From the NCBI RefSeq assembly GCF_042652925.1, contig NZ_JBHSHC010000029.1:1-64000 (forward strand): DNA of 64,000 bases. Direction: 5' to 3'. The stretch comes from Effusibacillus consociatus. GTDB lineage: Bacteria > Bacillota > Bacilli > Tumebacillales > Effusibacillaceae. Shown here piece after piece: positions 1-9,048 of this stretch. The notes below the pieces were generated by a model that was not told the DNA's origin, did not search any database, and saw only the letters and a list, made by a program, of their open reading frames with translations. The translations under genes and the position numbers were made by a program. The number at the start of each line of letters is the position of its first letter. The stretch's first letter is position 1.

Positions 1-327
1 CGCGGCCACATGGAGAATTTCATCAAGGAAGCCAAGAACGGATTCGCCTGCGACAAGATGAGCAGCACCGGTTTTGAAACCAACGTCATGAAACTGCAAT
101 TGGCCATGTTGGCGTACAACTTCAACAATTGGTTTCGCCGCCTCTGTTTGCCGGAGCGAATGAAGCCAAATCGGATGGAGACGCTGCGTTCCAAGCTGGT
201 TAAGATTGCGGGTAAGCTGGTCAGCTCCGGTCGTTACTGGACGTGGAGGCTGTGCAACTCCTGCATATACCGGGATGCGTTCATCCAAACGTTTCGTAAC
301 ATCCAGCGTTTGCCACGTTTCGGTTAA
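1..327 (+). mobile_element. IS1380-family transposase, C-terminal part (cut by window edge)
   Basis: The reading frame is open from base 1, so the gene begins outside the window and only about the last 108 codons are seen. The visible protein has the C-terminal pattern of IS1380-type DDE transposases: an ENFIKEAKNGF stretch, then a hydrophobic LQLAMLAYNFNNWFRR helix, then a basic tail with repeated Arg and Lys. It would mobilise its own element by cut and paste. The catalytic residues lie upstream and cannot be checked, so whether the element is intact is unknown. Family assignment rests on recognised C-terminal motifs only. Confidence 0.75.
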
Positions 328-796
328 TAGAAAATGAAAGACGGACATTTAAAAAAGTGCTGAAAGGCCCAACGGGATAGGTATGTCAAGAAGTATCCAT
401 ATTTATCTAAATAAGCCACAAATGCCCATGCATGAAGAGATAATATAAAGCTACTCTCTGATATTCAGCAGAGTGATCGTTTCACAAATATAGAGAATAC
501 ATAAATCTTCCCATTTCATCCAATTGTTCTAAGCGCCCATGAATATTTCAGGAGTTTCTAATAGCCTGTTATCCGAAGCACCTTTTGAGTTGCCTCATAA
601 AAAATATTGTTGTATTATCGGGAAGTTCTTGAATTAATTTAATCACTTCTTCTTTAAGGGTCATGTGTATGTTCCTTCTTTAGTAGTATAGACATAACCG
701 AAACAGTTACACACTGCACAGGTCGCCCGGGAATCGGACACATCTACATTTTTGAGACACCCCTTGTTTGACGCCGCAAGGATGTGGACGGCCCTG
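328..796. other. AT-rich spacer between the IS1380 remnant and the ABC-F gene
   Basis: This stretch follows the transposase stop and should contain the right end of that element, but I could not define a terminal inverted repeat. The only coding-like signal is a short minus-strand frame at 569-664, listed separately. No RNA gene or strong terminator was recognised. Confidence 0.4.
569..664 (-). pseudogene. short frame resembling the N-terminus of an antitoxin-like protein
   Basis: An ATG at 664 is preceded by AAGAAGGA at a suitable distance and opens a 31-codon frame beginning MTLKEEVIKLIQELPD. That start resembles the N-terminus of small DUF2281/MazE-like antitoxin proteins, which begin with a similar helix. 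The frame then stops early, so this is probably the remnant of a gene truncated near the neighbouring insertion element. It could equally be chance coding. Confidence 0.3.
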
Positions 797-2410
797 TTAG
801 TTATACATCGTTTCAAGTAGGCTTGTCACATTCTCATTCTCCAGATACTCATCATACGTAGTAACCTTGTCTACCAGACCCTTAGGCGTAATTTCAATGA
901 TGCGATTGGCGATCGTTTGTACGAATTGATGGTCATGGGAAACAAACAACATACTTCCCGTGAAGTTAATAAGACCATTATTCAGTGCTGTAATCGACTC
1001 CAGATCCAGGTGGTTGGTCGGTTCATCCAACAGCAAGACATTGGCGCCTTTACACATCATCTTGGCAAGCATGCAGCGGACTTTCTCGCCACCGGAAAGA
1101 ACATTCGCTTTCTTGAGCGATTCTTCCCCTGAGAACAACATCCGCCCGAGGAAGCTCCTGATAAATGTTTCGTCCTGATCTTTCGAATATTGGCGAAGCC
1201 AATCGATTAAATTCAGATCTGTTTGAAAGTATTCTGCGTTATCTTTCGGAAAATAGGCCTGTGAGGTCGTGATCCCCCATTTAAATTCGCCGGAATCAGG
1301 TGCCAATTCGCCCATCAATGTTTTGAAGAGCGTTGTTTTGCCAAGTTCATTCGGACCGACGAAAGCGATCTTGTCCCCTTTATTGACCGTGAAACTGATA
1401 TTGTCCAAGACCTTTTCGCCCTCAGCGGTCACCGTCAGATTGTTCACCGTTAAGATATCATTTCCCGCCTCCCGCTCCGGCTTAAAGTCAATGAACGGGT
1501 ATTTGCGCGAGGACGGCTTAATGTCTTCCAGGCTGATTTTGTCAAGTTGTTTTTTGCGGGAAGTGGCCTGTTTCGATTTTGATGCATTTGCGCTGAACCG
1601 GCGGATAAATTCCTCAAGTTCCTTGATCTTCTCTTCTTTTTTCTTATTGGCATTCTTCGATAGTTGCAAAGCCAGCTGGCTCGATTCATACCAGAAATCA
1701 TAGTTCCCAACATAAAGCTGAATCTTGCCGAAATCAATGTCGGCGATATGTGTACAAACCTGATTCAAAAAATGTCTGTCGTGGGAAACCACGATTACGG
1801 TATTCGGATAGTTCAGAAGGAAGTTCTCCAGCCACTTGATCGATTCCATGTCCAAATGGTTGGTCGGTTCGTCCAATAACAGAATATCAGGGTTGCCGAA
1901 CAAGGCCTGAGCCAGAAGCACACGAACTTTGGCATTGCCGTCCAGATCTTTCATTTTTTTGTCGTGAAGTTCAACCGGGATGCCAAGTCCCTGCAATAAC
2001 TCGGCCGCCTCCGGTTCCGCTGACCACCCGTTAAGATCGGCAAATTCCCCTTCCAATTCTGCAGCACGCATTCCATCCTCTTCGGAGAAATCCCCTTTTG
2101 CATAGATGGCGTCTTTTTCTTCCATAATTTCATACAGTCTGCGGTGTCCCATGATGACTGTCTTTAACACTTCACATTCATCAAATTCGAAGTGATTTTG
2201 CTTTAACACAGCGAGTCTTTCTCCTGGAGTAATGAGAACTTCCCCGTGATTGGCTTCCATTTCTCCGGAAAGAATTTTCAAAAATGTGGATTTGCCTGCC
2301 CCATTGGCTCCAATTAAGCCGTAACAGTTTCCCGGAGTAAATTTTACAGTCACGTCTTCAAATAATGTTCTTTTTCCATATCTCAACGTAATTCCGTTTG
2401 TACTGATCAT
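797..2410 (-). CDS. ykpA: ABC-F family ATP-binding protein (YkpA/YbiT type)
   Basis: A 537-residue soluble protein with two ABC ATPase domains in tandem and no membrane segment, the layout of ABC-F proteins, which act on ribosomes rather than in transport. Domain 1 has Walker A GANGAGKS near residues 34-41 and Walker B LLLLDEPTNHLD. A charged linker rich in Lys and Glu follows (about 245-290). Domain 2 has a Walker A variant with Glu in place of the usual Gly (GPNELGKTT), the signature LSGGEKVR and a second LLLDEPTNHLD. The GPNE variant and the AYFPKDN motif recall the YkpA/YbiT subgroup. The start is an ATG preceded by AAAGGTGG. It appears monocistronic. An antibiotic-resistance ABC-F role is less likely. 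Confidence 0.9.
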   Translation of the reverse strand: MISTNGITLRYGKRTLFEDVTVKFTPGNCYGLIGANGAGKSTFLKILSGEMEANHGEVLITPGERLAVLKQNHFEFDECEVLKTVIMGHRRLYEIMEEKDAIYAKGDFSEEDGMRAAELEGEFADLNGWSAEPEAAELLQGLGIPVELHDKKMKDLDGNAKVRVLLAQALFGNPDILLLDEPTNHLDMESIKWLENFLLNYPNTVIVVSHDRHFLNQVCTHIADIDFGKIQLYVGNYDFWYESSQLALQLSKNANKKKEEKIKELEEFIRRFSANASKSKQATSRKKQLDKISLEDIKPSSRKYPFIDFKPEREAGNDILTVNNLTVTAEGEKVLDNISFTVNKGDKIAFVGPNELGKTTLFKTLMGELAPDSGEFKWGITTSQAYFPKDNAEYFQTDLNLIDWLRQYSKDQDETFIRSFLGRMLFSGEESLKKANVLSGGEKVRCMLAKMMCKGANVLLLDEPTNHLDLESITALNNGLINFTGSMLFVSHDHQFVQTIANRIIEITPKGLVDKVTTYDEYLENENVTSLLETMYN

Positions 2411-2506
2411 TTATAATTACCACCTTTATAATTTTAAACCTATAACTTTCTTACTTTACCATACAATTTGCAGCGTTAACTACGATATTTTTACGCACCG
2501 TTCAAA

Positions 2507-2533
2507 AACCCGAACCGCAAGCGGGTTCGGGTT
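2507..2533 (-). terminator. Rho-independent terminator of the LysM gene
   Basis: A 10-bp stem (AACCCGAACC / GGTTCGGGTT) with a short GC-rich loop is followed on the minus strand by a T-rich tract. It sits just downstream of the stop of the LysM protein gene. Confidence 0.85.
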
Positions 2534-2545
2534 TAGGAAAAATGA

Positions 2546-3121
2546 TCATCTGCATCCGTAGAAGTTGCCTTCGAGCAGCACAAGCACTCCGGGGGGTGGA
2601 ACATCGCCTTTGTTGGCACTTATCACGATGATGGTGTCGGGAGACAATAAAACGTCGGAAATGTCGCCGATCCTCGCTGCCCATGTATTAGGGTTGTTGG
2701 GCACCTCGGCGAGTGGTTTTGCAGTTGCGTGGAAAGAATTGTTGTATCTTCGGATCGCATAAACGACGTAACGGTCGAAATCACCAAAAGCTGAAGGCGC
2801 GGGCAGTGTCGCTACGACACTCAGTGATCTTTCTACCCCGGGACCCGTGGTAATCGAAACGGTCCCGCTTATCAGAAAATTGGCCGGATCCCGTCGGGGT
2901 TTCAATACTAGGGAACAAGCAGAAAACGGCGGAACGCACAACACGTCGCCCGGAACCAAAACGTTTGGATTTGGAATATGCTGGTTCACAACGACAAAAC
3001 CTTCGAACCTCACCCGAAACAGCAGGGAGATAGAGTACAATGTATCGCCGGGAACCACCACATACCGACCACCGAATCCTGGGGGACACATGGTTGGCGC
3101 GAGAGGTGGCCGTCTGTACAA
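2546..3121 (-). CDS. LysM-domain protein
   Basis: A roughly 191-residue protein with one LysM motif near the N-terminus (YVVVPGDTLYSIS, then N-x-I-P-NPNVLVPGDVLCVP), which binds N-acetylglucosamine in peptidoglycan. The C-terminal ~110 residues form an uncharacterised beta-rich domain ending in Cys-Arg. No signal peptide or membrane segment is seen, so a spore-coat or cortex role is plausible in a spore former, by inference. A GTG at 3130 lies directly against GGGAGG and is too close to use. The TTG at 3121 is 8 nt from the Shine-Dalgarno sequence and is the better start. It is transcribed alone. Confidence 0.8.
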   Translation of the reverse strand: MYRRPPLAPTMCPPGFGGRYVVVPGDTLYSISLLFRVRFEGFVVVNQHIPNPNVLVPGDVLCVPPFSACSLVLKPRRDPANFLISGTVSITTGPGVERSLSVVATLPAPSAFGDFDRYVVYAIRRYNNSFHATAKPLAEVPNNPNTWAARIGDISDVLLSPDTIIVISANKGDVPPPGVLVLLEGNFYGCR

Positions 3122-3207
3122 ACCAAACACCCTCCCTTCTTCATTTGGGAATGTCTTTCAACATTCTATTAAAGCAGGATGGGGTTGGTTCTTTCGCCTA
3201 CCTTATC

Positions 3208-4065
3208 TCACTTCATCCGGCTCAGCAATTGATTCATCGCTATGTTCATTTCATCCGCTTCAAGATAAACCCGGTCGCCGTGTCCGGGCAGGATCCATTC
3301 AAACCTTTCCTTTGCCAAGCGTTCCATCGATTCCCCTTGCTCTTTCCACGAGTACCAGCAAAAATCTTCGTTTGCATCGAGTTGACCCCGCTCCCGATCC
3401 CACGCCAAATGATCACCCGTGAACAAATATTTTTCGCGATACAAAAGAACCATGTGTCCTTTGGTGTGACCGGGTACCGGAATAATACGAAAATCGGGTG
3501 CCCAATCGACCGCCGTCCGATCTTGAATGAAATGCTCAGCACCCGGTTGGGAGTTTTTCTCCAACACATGAATTATTCTCTCCGCGTTAAATTTTTCGGC
3601 GTATTTTTCCGCATCGGCCACGTCATCCTGATGGGTCAAAAAGATGTAGCGTATGCCTCCCAATTGTTCAAACTTATGAACCAACTGGGGGGCCCACCGT
3701 GGAGCATCGACCAACCAATTTCCTGTCGGATGCTTAATAAAATAGCTGCTTGCCCCGTAAGACTTCCGAGACGTGAATCCGCAATAGAAAACGTTGTTTT
3801 CAATCAACAGTGGAAAATCGGCGATCGCCTCGGTCAATCCTTCTTTGCGCTCGCTGCCGATTGCGCCTGTCGGACATGAAAGTAAGGCGTGAAAAGCTTT
3901 GGTTCGATCCTCTTCCCTCCACGGTTGTGAGATAACCGCTGAGTAGTCACCCACTTCGGAAAAAATCGGGGGTGCTAACTGCCTGCACTGATCACAATTA
4001 ATGCACGCCTCAGTCACGTAAAAATCTCCCGGCACATTTGTATCCAGACGTTTTTCGGTTCCCAT
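3208..4065 (-). CDS. ferredoxin / metallo-beta-lactamase fold fusion hydrolase
   Basis: An N-terminal ferredoxin-like segment carries CINCDQC and, further on, CPTGAI, enough Cys for one iron-sulfur cluster. A metallo-beta-lactamase domain follows. Its metal motif is THQDDVADA instead of canonical HxHxDH, with later ligand motifs GHTKGH, FTGDH and PGHGD all present. The altered first motif is known in a ferredoxin-MBL subfamily. The substrate is unknown, and a thioester- or glyoxalase-II-like hydrolysis linked to redox is only a guess. A GTG nine bases upstream abuts the GAGG site, so ATG 4065 is chosen. The gene lies 15 nt downstream of the helicase stop and probably shares its transcript. 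Confidence 0.8.
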   Translation of the reverse strand: MGTEKRLDTNVPGDFYVTEACINCDQCRQLAPPIFSEVGDYSAVISQPWREEDRTKAFHALLSCPTGAIGSERKEGLTEAIADFPLLIENNVFYCGFTSRKSYGASSYFIKHPTGNWLVDAPRWAPQLVHKFEQLGGIRYIFLTHQDDVADAEKYAEKFNAERIIHVLEKNSQPGAEHFIQDRTAVDWAPDFRIIPVPGHTKGHMVLLYREKYLFTGDHLAWDRERGQLDANEDFCWYSWKEQGESMERLAKERFEWILPGHGDRVYLEADEMNIAMNQLLSRMK

Positions 4066-4080
4066 ACCGGTCACCCTCTT

Positions 4081-5298
4081 CTACTTGATTTGGTGAGAAT
4101 GGGATTGTCTGCTTTTCTTCTTTCCTGTTTTTGACGGTCGAGCAGATTTGGTTTTGGGGCGAACTGGCTTCTGATCCACAATTCGATCCATAAATAGAGT
4201 TTTCTTTTGAATCGGGATCCCCAGTTGGTTGCTGAACTTTTTCAGTACCCCTTCTTGATAGTTGGTAATAATCGAAATAACCGTTCCTTCTGCCCCCATT
4301 CGACCCGTTCGGCCAGATCTGTGAACATATTGCTCCACAGTGTCAGGCAAGTCAAAATGAATCACATGGGAAAGTCCCTGAATGTCCAGTCCCCGAGCAG
4401 CAACATCAGTAGCCACGAGCAATGGAAACTTGTCCGCCCGGAAATTTTTGATAATCGTTTCCCGTTCCGTCTTTTTTAGCTCCCCATGCAGGACTCCCAC
4501 AGGGATTCCCTTATACTCGAGTTTTGCGGCTAACTCATTAAAATCACTCGTTCCGGTAACAAAAGCGATCGCTTTGGGGGACGTGATTTTCACGATCCTT
4601 CGCAGCAGATCGATCTTATCCCTTTTTTCACAAATAAAGTAGATATGCTCAACCCGGGAATCAGGCATGCTCTGTTTCGTGATCCGAATCACGTCAGGAT
4701 CTTTCATCATTTCTTTGCCTTCCTTCTCGACCCTTTCCGAAATGGTGGCCGAGAAGAAAAGGAGTTGGCGGTCCCTTAAAGTTGTTTTAACCACTTCTTT
4801 TATGGTGTTCATGAGTCCCATCTCAAGAATCTGGTCAGCTTCATCCACCACAATCGTCTTTACTTCATGCATTTTCATCTTTTTGGCCGTCACTAATTCC
4901 TGTACGCGACCTGGGGTGCCCACTACAATTTGTGGGTGCTTCTTCAATTTTTCGATTTGTCTTTTTATATCTGCGCCACCGATTAAAGAGACGCCTAAGA
5001 TTCCGCCGCCTTCCGAGAACTTCTGAACTTCCTGATGAATCTGCATGACCAGTTCACGTGTCGGAGCAAGAATGACGGCCTGTATGTCCTTCTGCCCTGG
5101 ATTTATCCGTTCAAGCAGGGGTAATAAATAGGCAAGTGTCTTCCCTGTTCCCGTTGGAGATTCAGCTATAATGTCTTTCCCTTCAAGAATCGACGGAATG
5201 CACTTTTGTTGAATGGCAGTGAGGGATACAAACCCGGCCTTGGCCCAAGCCTCCTGCAGAAAAGGTTTTGTTATCATGGATTGAAAAGTATCGTTCAT
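4081..5298 (-). CDS. DEAD-box ATP-dependent RNA helicase
   Basis: About 405 residues with the full superfamily 2 helicase set in order: the Q-motif region, SPTGTGKT (motif I), APTREL (Ia), GTPGR (Ib), DEAD (II), SAT (III), ATDVAARGLD (V) and HRSGRTGR (VI). A short basic C-terminal tail rich in Lys, Ser and Arg probably binds RNA. Such proteins remodel structured RNA during ribosome assembly, mRNA decay or cold growth. It is shorter than CshA/CshB and closer in size to YfmL-type helicases, but I do not assign an orthologue. The first in-frame start (TTG 5316) lies upstream of the CAGGGAG site, so ATG 5298 is used. Confidence 0.92.
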   Translation of the reverse strand: MNDTFQSMITKPFLQEAWAKAGFVSLTAIQQKCIPSILEGKDIIAESPTGTGKTLAYLLPLLERINPGQKDIQAVILAPTRELVMQIHQEVQKFSEGGGILGVSLIGGADIKRQIEKLKKHPQIVVGTPGRVQELVTAKKMKMHEVKTIVVDEADQILEMGLMNTIKEVVKTTLRDRQLLFFSATISERVEKEGKEMMKDPDVIRITKQSMPDSRVEHIYFICEKRDKIDLLRRIVKITSPKAIAFVTGTSDFNELAAKLEYKGIPVGVLHGELKKTERETIIKNFRADKFPLLVATDVAARGLDIQGLSHVIHFDLPDTVEQYVHRSGRTGRMGAEGTVISIITNYQEGVLKKFSNQLGIPIQKKTLFMDRIVDQKPVRPKTKSARPSKTGKKKSRQSHSHQIK

Positions 5299-5343
5299 GT
5301 TGGATCTCCCTGCCAAATTGTCTTCTGTTCAGTATACCACTGC

Positions 5344-5721
5344 TTATCTTAAAACATATTCAGCCAATACACTTTGCAGCTCGTATATATTTAAACTTTT
5401 ATTAAATTGTTTTACCAGCGGAGTTTGACTACCTGAAATCCATATTTTAAGCTCCGCCTCCAGATCAAAATGCCCTGCCGTTTCAATACTGAAATGAGTG
5501 ATGCTTTTATAGGGAATCGAGTGGTACTCCACTTTCTTCCCGGTAACCCCTTGCTTATCTACCAATATCAGCCTTTTATTGGTAAAAATAAACATGTCAC
5601 GTATAATCTTATATGCCTTTTCGATTTTTTCTGTTGAACTCAGGATATTCGCATATTCACGCTGTACATCTTCAATTTTGACCTCTGAAGCATTCCCCAT
5701 TAATCCGTCCAAGAATCCCAT
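5344..5721 (-). CDS. PH-domain (bacterial pleckstrin-like) protein
   Basis: A 125-residue protein with the FTNKRLILVDKQG hallmark strand-turn-strand of small bacterial PH-domain proteins, then YHSIPYKSITHFSIE and a terminal helix. The family is widespread in Bacilli (YozO-like, annotated as PH domain-containing protein) and has no firm biochemical role. There is no membrane segment. The ATG follows AAGGAGGAATAGTGA, a strong ribosome binding site. It ends close to the promoter side of the helicase gene and is likely transcribed alone. Confidence 0.75.
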   Translation of the reverse strand: MGFLDGLMGNASEVKIEDVQREYANILSSTEKIEKAYKIIRDMFIFTNKRLILVDKQGVTGKKVEYHSIPYKSITHFSIETAGHFDLEAELKIWISGSQTPLVKQFNKSLNIYELQSVLAEYVLR

Positions 5722-5829
5722 TCACTATTCCTCCTTGTATAGTAAGAGCAGCTACCAATTTGCTTCACATAAAACCAGACTGGAGTTGCTCTTTTAAATT
5801 TGTGTTCTTTGAAAATTAAATAGAACCGT

Positions 5830-6205
5830 TTTGATAATGCTGGGTGTAGCCCAAGCGAAGCGCGGGAGCATTTTCCTAGTGATCGTTTAAGTGATTGAAT
5901 ACCAGTTACGGATGTTTACGACCTTGGGCTGTCTTTGGGAAAATAGCCGTAGGTGTCTACCAAGGGAATGTTCCGATTCCTCCCGTCGCCCCTCATCACG
6001 AGGGTGTCTTCCGAATTGAGAGTGTTCCCCTGGCCCCATGGAATAGACCTACACGCTGACTGTCTCCCGGTCGGTCATCCCTCCTGCAAGCAGAGGGAGG
6101 TACGTGCACCGATGGCCCCCGGTGTATTCCAATAGCTCGCAAGGCTGTCGTTCATGGGTTTCCCAGGGACATCCCAAGGTCGTAGGCATCTTCATTCCAA
6201 CCGAA
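5830..6205 (+). ncRNA. candidate IS110 bridge RNA region (left-end non-coding RNA)
   Basis: IS110-type elements express a bridge RNA from their non-coding end that pairs with donor and target DNA. Here about 390 non-coding bases precede the transposase and carry clear hairpins: CCCTC/GAGGG at 5990-6004, TCCCT-CTGC/GCAG-AGGGA at 6078-6098, and CACCG/CGGTG at 6107-6124, with a GTAG/CTAC pairing near 5950. The exact ends and the guide loops cannot be set without a covariance model and flanking target sites. Confidence 0.6.
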
Positions 6206-6209
6206 GGAG

Positions 6210-7472
6210 GTGATTGCCATGCCATCTCCCTTGTTTGTCGGAATTGATGTAGACAGCGAAGCCAATTCGGTTTGCTGTTTGACCCGGGACGATGAGAAAC
6301 GACCTGTTAGCCGATTCACCGTCACGAACAATCGTCCCGGAATCCTGGAGTTTCAGGACCGCATCACCAAGCTGGTCCAGAAACACCACGCGGAAGAAGT
6401 TCTCTTCGGTCTTGAGCACACTGGTTGTTATTCGACTCATGCTGCCATGTACATCCAACGTCACTTGGATTTCGGCGTCCGGCGTAAGAACGTGTACGTC
6501 TTCAATCCCAGTCTCATCAAGGAGTTCAAGAAGTCGCACTACTTGGACGCCCCCAAGAACGATCGGGTCGATGCCTGGTTCATCGCAGCCAAGCTCCGTT
6601 CCGGACATCTCCCGCATCCGTTTACGTGGAGCGAACCGCTCATGGCGTTGCAGCGCCTGACGAGGGCTCGCTACCACCTGATGCAGGATTTGACCCGGGA
6701 AAGCAACTTCCTCATGACCAACTTGTTCCTCAAGTTCAGTGATTACACCATCACTGGACCGTTTCGCAAAAACAAGTTGTCGGCCACCTCGCTAGCTGTC
6801 ATGGAGGAGTTCGAATCGACCGAAGAACTTGCCGAGATATCCGTCGAACGTCTTATCGACTTCCTTGTGAAGCACGGCAAGAACCGATTCGACGATCCTG
6901 AGGCGGTCGCCCGTGCCTTGCAAAAGGCTGCTCGCTCTTCGTATCGATTGCCGCAAGCGATGGCGGATTCTGTCAATCTCGCTATGGCTTCAAGCATCCG
7001 CGTGATTCGCACGGTACAGGAGCAGTTGAAGGCGCTTCGCAAAGGTATTGAAGATCACTTGGCGACGATTCCGCAGACGCTGGATTCCATTCCCGGCATC
7101 GGTCCCATCTTTGCTTCCGGAATAGTGTCCGAACTGGATGTGCGTCAGTTCAAAAGCCATAAGGAAGCGGCGAAATACGCAGGGCTGGCTTGGACCGTTC
7201 ACCAGTCCGGGAAATTTACAGCAAACCGAACCCGGCTGATTCTTTCCGGCAACCGCTATCTCAAGTACTACATGATCGAGGCGGCAAACAGCGTCCGGGT
7301 GCACGACCCTGTTTTTGCCGAGTACTACGCCAAGAAGAAAGCGGAGCCGAAAGAGTTTGCCGAGGGACGAGCCCTTGCGCTTACAGCCCGTAAACTAATG
7401 CGAGTGGTCTTTTATCTGCTGAAGACCAATCGACTTTACGTGCCCGAAGGAGGGATCCGACAACACGCGTAG
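6210..7472 (+). CDS. IS110-family transposase (DEDD type)
   Basis: A full-length 420-residue recombinase. The N-terminal DEDD (RuvC-like) domain shows GIDVDSEANS, then FGLEHTGCYS, then NDRVDAWFIA, which supply the acidic catalytic residues. The C-terminal Transposase_20 domain starts at SIPGIGPIFASGIVSELD (about 290-310) and continues with the HQSGK region, where the family keeps its catalytic Ser. It acts on DNA with a bridge RNA, presumably made from the preceding non-coding stretch. The annotated start codon has GAAGGAGG upstream. Nothing suggests inactivation. Confidence 0.93.
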   Translation: MIAMPSPLFVGIDVDSEANSVCCLTRDDEKRPVSRFTVTNNRPGILEFQDRITKLVQKHHAEEVLFGLEHTGCYSTHAAMYIQRHLDFGVRRKNVYVFNPSLIKEFKKSHYLDAPKNDRVDAWFIAAKLRSGHLPHPFTWSEPLMALQRLTRARYHLMQDLTRESNFLMTNLFLKFSDYTITGPFRKNKLSATSLAVMEEFESTEELAEISVERLIDFLVKHGKNRFDDPEAVARALQKAARSSYRLPQAMADSVNLAMASSIRVIRTVQEQLKALRKGIEDHLATIPQTLDSIPGIGPIFASGIVSELDVRQFKSHKEAAKYAGLAWTVHQSGKFTANRTRLILSGNRYLKYYMIEAANSVRVHDPVFAEYYAKKKAEPKEFAEGRALALTARKLMRVVFYLLKTNRLYVPEGGIRQHA

Positions 7473-7656
7473 ACATACCAGAAATCTGAAGAACCACCAG
7501 TTCCTTGAACAAAACGGTAATAACTGGAATTCAAGGTAGGGTGGGCTTAGTTTGGTGTTGCCTTCTTTCGGTACACCTCCCCAAAAAGAACGGGTACGAC
7601 AAATATTATGTTAAGTTAGGTCAATCGACAAGTGTATAACATATTTTACCACACAA

Positions 7657-7684
7657 GAGCACCCTCTCCTATCAGAGGGTGCTC
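7657..7684 (-). terminator. hairpin terminating the purine-degradation operon
   Basis: A perfect 11-bp inverted repeat (GAGCACCCTCT / AGAGGGTGCTC) overlaps the last codons and stop of the allantoinase gene. The following minus-strand sequence is only moderately T-rich. It is the natural end of the operon. Confidence 0.7.
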
Positions 7685-9048
7685 CCGCAATATTTCCCAC
7701 GGTTCCCATTGTCAATGATTTCCCCTTTTTGAAAGATGACCCGACCACGGAGTAACGTGTACAATACGAGTCCCCGGAATGTTTTTCCGACGTATGGACT
7801 TTGTTTATGGCGATAAAGAAGATCTGATGCCTCTAAGAGAAACGGGAACTGTAAATCTACCAGAGTAAGATCGGCGTCACTTCCGACTGCGATCGTTCCT
7901 TTATTTGGATACAATCCGAATCGCTTTGCCGGATTGGTCGATGTTATGCGGACAATCGTTTCCAATGGAACCCCCCGGCGCCAATACCCTTCTTCCAACA
8001 TTACATTCAATGTCGATTGCGCTCCCGATATTCCTCCCCAAACGCTGAAAATATCTTCTCCTGAACCAGTCTTCATCGCTGGAGGTGATGGCGAGTGATC
8101 CGAGCCAATACTATCAATTTCTCTGGAATCTATCGCTTCCCAAAGAGACTCAACCTGCTCCAGTTCGCGAAGAGGCGGCGCACATTTGAGTAATCCCCCG
8201 AGCCGTTCAAAATCATCTATGGTAAAAGTCAAGTAATGAGGGCACGTTTCGACGGTTACATCAACTCCTCTCCGCTTTGCGTTCGTCACCCGCTTCACAA
8301 CTTGGCCGCTGCTTACATGTACGATATGCAGTTTGCATTTTGTCGCTTCCGCATATGTCAACGCCCGTTCCACCGCCTCGATTTCAGACAAAATGGGCCG
8401 AGAGGAACAAAAATCGCGAACCGTCAGACGTCCTTGCTCAATACTTGAAGCGGAAAGACGGCTTGTAATCACATCGTTTTCCGCATGGAGGGCGAGAATC
8501 GATCCAAGCTCCGCTATCTTTTCCATCCCCTGAAATAAAGTGGAATCGTCCACATGAACAAAGTCATCGATCCCGCTGTTTGACATAAAAGCCTTGAATC
8601 CGATCACACCGGACTTTTTGAGAGACTCAAGCGAATCCAAATTCCCTGGAACCAGACCGCCCCATAGACCGAAATCAACGACCGATTTTTCTTCTGCCAC
8701 CTGTTTTTTCAGTCGAAAACCATGTAGTGTCGTAGTGGGAGGACTGCTGTTGAGAGGCATATCGAAAAAAGTGGTGACTCCGCCTGCCGCCAGACTTCTG
8801 CTTCCCGAAGAGATTCCTTCCCAATCCGTCCGCCCCGGTTCATTAAAGTGAACGTGTGTATCCATCAATCCGGGAAAAACGTGTAAACCGGAGGCCTCAA
8901 TTTCCTGTTGCGCTTTCCAATCAACTGATAGTTGTTCGGCGATTTCAATAATCCGTTCACCTTGAATTGCGATATCGCCTTGAAAGATCCCCCTCTCAGT
9001 CACAATAGTCCCGTTTCGGATGATCAAATCAACAATTGTTCCACTCAC
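7672..9048 (-). CDS. allB: allantoinase
   Basis: A 458-residue cyclic amidohydrolase that opens the hydantoin ring of allantoin to give allantoate. The metal motif DTHVHFNEPG is near residues 60-70, the Lys that becomes carboxylated lies in GFKAFMSNSG, and later ligands are in LHAEND, VHVSSG and GSDHSPSP. Length and motifs fit AllB/PucH. The GTG start overlaps the stop of the upstream M20 hydrolase gene by four bases (GTGA) and has AAGGGGGAG before it, so translation is coupled. It is the last gene of the purine operon. Confidence 0.93.
   Translation of the reverse strand: MSGTIVDLIIRNGTIVTERGIFQGDIAIQGERIIEIAEQLSVDWKAQQEIEASGLHVFPGLMDTHVHFNEPGRTDWEGISSGSRSLAAGGVTTFFDMPLNSSPPTTTLHGFRLKKQVAEEKSVVDFGLWGGLVPGNLDSLESLKKSGVIGFKAFMSNSGIDDFVHVDDSTLFQGMEKIAELGSILALHAENDVITSRLSASSIEQGRLTVRDFCSSRPILSEIEAVERALTYAEATKCKLHIVHVSSGQVVKRVTNAKRRGVDVTVETCPHYLTFTIDDFERLGGLLKCAPPLRELEQVESLWEAIDSREIDSIGSDHSPSPPAMKTGSGEDIFSVWGGISGAQSTLNVMLEEGYWRRGVPLETIVRITSTNPAKRFGLYPNKGTIAVGSDADLTLVDLQFPFLLEASDLLYRHKQSPYVGKTFRGLVLYTLLRGRVIFQKGEIIDNGNRGKYCGSTL

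Larger units (their letters stand above)
5815..7600 (+). mobile_element. IS110-family insertion element (approximate limits)
   Basis: A transposase gene of the IS110 family is flanked by a long structured non-coding left side (about 5815-6209) and a shorter right side (7473 to about 7600). IS110 elements lack obvious terminal inverted repeats, and none was found, so both limits are estimates. The element lies between the PH-domain gene and the allantoinase gene without visibly interrupting a gene. The transposase frame is full length. Confidence 0.75.

Noticed and set aside
3040..3879. 279-codon plus-strand frame
   Set aside because: It lies opposite the ferredoxin/MBL gene, which has clear motifs. 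This frame has no ribosome binding site or known domain.
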